Positions 12,887 to 14,748 of a DNA stretch of 14,748 bases are shown in pieces. This DNA comes from Desulfobacterales bacterium (GTDB lineage: Bacteria > Desulfobacterota > Desulfobacteria > Desulfobacterales > C00003106): contig JAUVFC010000017.1 of NCBI GenBank assembly GCA_030594505.1, forward strand, positions 1-14,748. The letters are read 5' to 3'. How positions within the stretch are numbered: the first letter of the stretch is position 1; every line of letters begins with the position of its first letter. The notes under the pieces were generated by a model. The model did no database searches. It was given only the letters and a program-made list of their open reading frames with translations, and was not told the origin of the DNA. The position numbers and the translations under genes were made by a program.

Positions 12887-13000
12887 TTAATTACACAAGG
12901 CCAGGGAGAAAAATCCGAGTAAGGCGTACATTTGGATAAAACTGTTCAACACCCTCCTTACCTCATTGACCTGTTGATTAAGTTCTCTAAAATCTCTCAT
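12887..13000 (-). pseudogene. 37-codon mini-ORF in dispersed repeat copy 2
   Basis: The minus-strand frame begins MRDFRELNQQVNEVRRVLNS, then FIQ, and runs on to a different end (residues 24-37) before TAA. Fourteen of the first 25 residues equal those of the mini-ORF at 7765-7854, and most differences are conservative. The MRDFREL start is like S23/four-helix-bundle proteins. However, nine of the ten base differences over the first 23 codons change the amino acid, which does not support purifying selection on the peptide. It lies antisense within the leader of gntR. Confidence 0.3.
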
Positions 13001-13054
13001 TTTCACCCCTTTTCAATGCTAACGGCTAAACGCTAATGGCTAACCGCACAGGTT
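12931..13054 (+). repeat. dispersed repeat, copy 2 (one 14-bp unit)
   Basis: 12931-13030 aligns without gaps to 7785-7884 (88 of 100 identical by eye). It is followed by one unit CGCTAATGGCTAAC (13031-13044) and the tail CGCACAGGTT (13045-13054). It fills most of the leader between the promoter at 12845 and the gntR start. Confidence 0.88.
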
Positions 13055-13086
13055 GCACATATTCGATCTTAAGCCGTATAAATACT

Positions 13087-13821
13087 ATGCTGAATCCGGA
13101 GTCACCACTTCCTTTGTACCATCAACTGGCGGATATTATCCTCACCAGGATACGTTCCGGGGAATATCCGCGGGGTTCAAGGATACCGTCTGAAAACAGC
13201 CTTGCAGCCGACTACGGGATTGGCCGTCCGACTGCGAGACAGGCCACGGAAGTGCTTGTTCGAAAGCGTGTGCTTGTCCGGAAACGGGGTTCCGGGACCT
13301 TTGTCCGTGCAAGAGAAGAGAAAGAGGTAGATCTCTTTTCGCTTGCGGGTACGATATCTTCCTTTCGTGACAAGGGGATATCGCTGAGGACCCGCATTCT
13401 CGAAAAGACCCGTTTGGAAAGGATTTCCGAAAACAGGGAAAACCCGTTTTACGGCGAAAAAGCCTATTTTTTTTCCCGGCTTAGCTGCGTCGAAGATATG
13501 CCGATTCTTATCGAGGATATATATCTTCACCCGGAGCTTTTTTCGGGAATCGACCGGATCGATCTTGAGATGAGATCCCTTGCCGAGATAGTGAAAGAAG
13601 AGTATTTTATGCGGCCTGCCGGCGGAAAACAGAATTTCAGGATCGGCTATCTATCCGGCCAAAAGGCGCGGAGTCTCTGTGTCCTGTCAACCACGCCCAT
13701 CCTGACAGTGCAGAGATTTCTCCATTTTTCACAGGCAAAAAACGCTGTCTACTCCGAGCTTTTTTGTCGAACCGATCAGTTCGTTTTTTCTCAGAGCCTC
13801 TTTCAAAAGCGGGAACCGTAG
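13087..13821 (+). CDS. GntR-family regulator with UTRA ligand domain
   Basis: 244 residues from the ATG at 13087. The N-terminal winged helix-turn-helix spans about 7-75: LPLYHQLADIILTRI, then PRGSRIPSENSLAADYGIGR, PTARQATEVLV and the wing KRGSGTFVR. The remainder (about 90-235) is a UTRA-type effector-binding domain of the HutC/FarR subgroup, with FSRLSCVEDMPILIEDIYL and a final QRFLHFSQAKNAVYSELFCR strand-helix pattern. I prefer this start because the in-frame ATG 17 codons earlier (13036) lies inside the dispersed repeat unit and adds non-homologous residues; neither has a clear ribosome site. It is cytoplasmic and would bind DNA as a dimer, released or tightened by a small molecule. trpB follows after 49 bases on the same strand, suggesting control of tryptophan or a related pathway; the ligand is unknown. 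Confidence 0.88.
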   Translation: MLNPESPLPLYHQLADIILTRIRSGEYPRGSRIPSENSLAADYGIGRPTARQATEVLVRKRVLVRKRGSGTFVRAREEKEVDLFSLAGTISSFRDKGISLRTRILEKTRLERISENRENPFYGEKAYFFSRLSCVEDMPILIEDIYLHPELFSGIDRIDLEMRSLAEIVKEEYFMRPAGGKQNFRIGYLSGQKARSLCVLSTTPILTVQRFLHFSQAKNAVYSELFCRTDQFVFSQSLFQKREP

Positions 13822-13856
13822 CGATTACCCATGGTTTGAACAGGGTCTCATATAAC

Positions 13857-13863
13857 AGGAGGA
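13857..13863 (+). promoter_or_regulatory. strong ribosome binding site of trpB
   Basis: AGGAGGA lies seven bases before the ATG at 13871. This near-perfect Shine-Dalgarno fixes the trpB start and contrasts with the poor site of the gntR gene before it, so trpB may be translated far more strongly from a shared message. Confidence 0.8.
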
Positions 13864-13870
13864 CTTGCAG

Positions 13871-14748
13871 ATGATTAGTCGAGGTTACTATGGTGAGTTC
13901 GGGGGGGCCTTTCTCCCTGAAGTGCTTGTCGCCACCTTTGACGAACTTGAAGAGGCCTTTGAAAAGGCAAAAAAAGACCCCGGTTTCTGGCAGGAATACA
14001 CCTACACCATGTCTACCTATTCATGTAGGCCGACCCCTCTCACCTTTGCCGGGAACCTCACAAAACTCTTCGGGGGCGCGCGTATCTATATTAAACGGGA
14101 GGATTTGAACCACACAGGAGCCCATAAGGCAAATAATGTAATGGGGCAGGGGCTTCTTGTTAAAAGGATGGGCAAGAGTCGAGTCATCGCGGAGACGGGG
14201 GCCGGCCAGCACGGAGTGGCCACCGCTACCATGGCCGCGAGGTTTGGATTTGATTGCACGATTTACATGGGAGAAGTTGATGTAGAACGACAACGTCCGA
14301 ATGTCTTCTGGATGGAACGGCTGGGGGCGGAAGTAATCCCCGTGCGGGATGGAACGCGCATCCTAAAGGACGCTATCAATGAGGCCTTCCGTGACTGGGT
14401 AACCAACATGGACACTACCCACTATGTTCTGGGGACTGCGTGCGGTCCGCATCCTTTCCCGGAGATGGTCTCCTATTTTCAGTCAATCATCGGAAAGGAG
14501 GCGCGCAGACAGATCCTGGAACATGAAGGGAAACTGCCGGATCGGGTTTACGCCTGTGTAGGCGGCGGCTCTAACGCAATGGGGATATTCAGCGGATTTT
14601 TTGATGACGCAGTCGAACTTGTCGGTGTTGAGGCCGCGGGCAGGGGTCTGGATTCGGGAGAGCACGCATGCCGGCTTTCATCCAAAGACGCAAGTATCGG
14701 TGTGGCTCAGGGATACAAGACATATTTTCTTCAAAACACGGACGGGCA
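13871..14748 (+). CDS. trpB: tryptophan synthase beta subunit (partial, 3' end outside window)
   Basis: An open frame of 292 codons with no stop before the window ends; the family is about 400 residues, so roughly three quarters is present. TrpB joins indole and serine to make tryptophan with PLP. Seen in order: YYGEFGGAFLPE at 6-17, RPTPLTFAGNL at 53-63, the PLP Lys86 in NHTGAHKANN, catalytic Glu108 in AETGAGQHGVATAT, GTACGPHPFPEMV at 188-200 and the PLP-phosphate loop GGGSNAMG at 231-238. It has a strong ribosome site and follows a GntR/UTRA regulator by 49 bases. The sequence looks like a regular TrpB1, not the longer TrpB2 form. trpA and other trp genes are not visible. Confidence 0.95.
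   Translation, partial: MISRGYYGEFGGAFLPEVLVATFDELEEAFEKAKKDPGFWQEYTYTMSTYSCRPTPLTFAGNLTKLFGGARIYIKREDLNHTGAHKANNVMGQGLLVKRMGKSRVIAETGAGQHGVATATMAARFGFDCTIYMGEVDVERQRPNVFWMERLGAEVIPVRDGTRILKDAINEAFRDWVTNMDTTHYVLGTACGPHPFPEMVSYFQSIIGKEARRQILEHEGKLPDRVYACVGGGSNAMGIFSGFFDDAVELVGVEAAGRGLDSGEHACRLSSKDASIGVAQGYKTYFLQNTDG

Noticed and set aside
13053..13082. TTGCAC and TATAAA as a promoter immediately before gntR
   Set aside because: The spacing is 18 bp, but transcription would start at or after the ATG at 13087; the TTGACA promoter at 12845 is a better candidate. A leaderless message cannot be fully excluded.
13036..13086. Longer start for the GntR regulator
   Set aside because: The extra 17 codons begin inside the dispersed repeat unit and precede the canonical beginning of the winged-helix domain.
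1..14748. CRISPR array, tRNA or rRNA genes, prophage or toxin-antitoxin locus
   Set aside because: No regularly spaced repeats, no cloverleaf-like segment noticed, and no recombinase, transposase or toxin families among the coding frames.

Overview
The window (14,748 bases) looks like chromosomal DNA of an anaerobic bacterium, most likely of the Desulfobacterota (former Deltaproteobacteria) or a relative. Four things point there: a CooC-type nickel-insertion ATPase next to a corrinoid-protein reductive activator (Wood-Ljungdahl/CODH or methyltransferase metabolism), a methanogen-type thymidylate synthase, a GyrB long enough to hold the large C-terminal insertion seen in proteobacterial enzymes, and many small dispersed repeats. 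The taxon is inferred; there is no rRNA or other decisive marker.

Layout. (1) 1-183 is a small inverted-repeat element touching the stop codon of cooC. (2) 182-2928, minus strand: a translationally coupled pair, a RACo-like ferredoxin/ASKHA protein followed by a CooC-like ATPase starting at TTG. (3) 2929-4035 is a 1.1 kb AT-rich intergenic region made almost wholly of repeats: a MITE-like remnant carrying the start of a GxxExxY gene, a hairpin element, and two copies of the dnaN promoter block separated by a second inverted-repeat element. (4) 4036-9926, plus strand: dnaN, gyrB, a methanogen-type thymidylate synthase and a soluble GAF histidine kinase. Neither dnaA nor recF accompanies dnaN/gyrB here. 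(5) 9951-12679, minus strand: fmdB-like zinc ribbon, rdgB, acylphosphatase and murA, closely spaced as one operon. (6) 12680-13086 is a divergent regulatory region with a sigma-70-like promoter on each strand and two copies of a dispersed repeat. (7) 13087 to the end, plus strand: a GntR/UTRA regulator and the first 292 codons of trpB, which runs off the window.

The genes are housekeeping or recognisable metabolic genes; I see no CRISPR array, phage, toxin-antitoxin or defence locus. The most unusual content is between genes. A repeat family occurs three times with 0, 1 and 2 copies of a 14-bp unit, and the two longer copies share a tiny open reading frame resembling a shrunken four-helix-bundle (S23-type) protein. 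The dnaN promoter, with a perfect 20-bp operator-like palindrome, is duplicated upstream. A GxxExxY remnant sits between 27-bp terminal inverted repeats. GC content looks visibly lower in the left two thirds (dnaN and gyrB especially) than from murA to trpB. Divergence of gene direction around 2.9-4.0 kb beside dnaN/gyrB would fit an origin-proximal position, but I found no convincing DnaA boxes.
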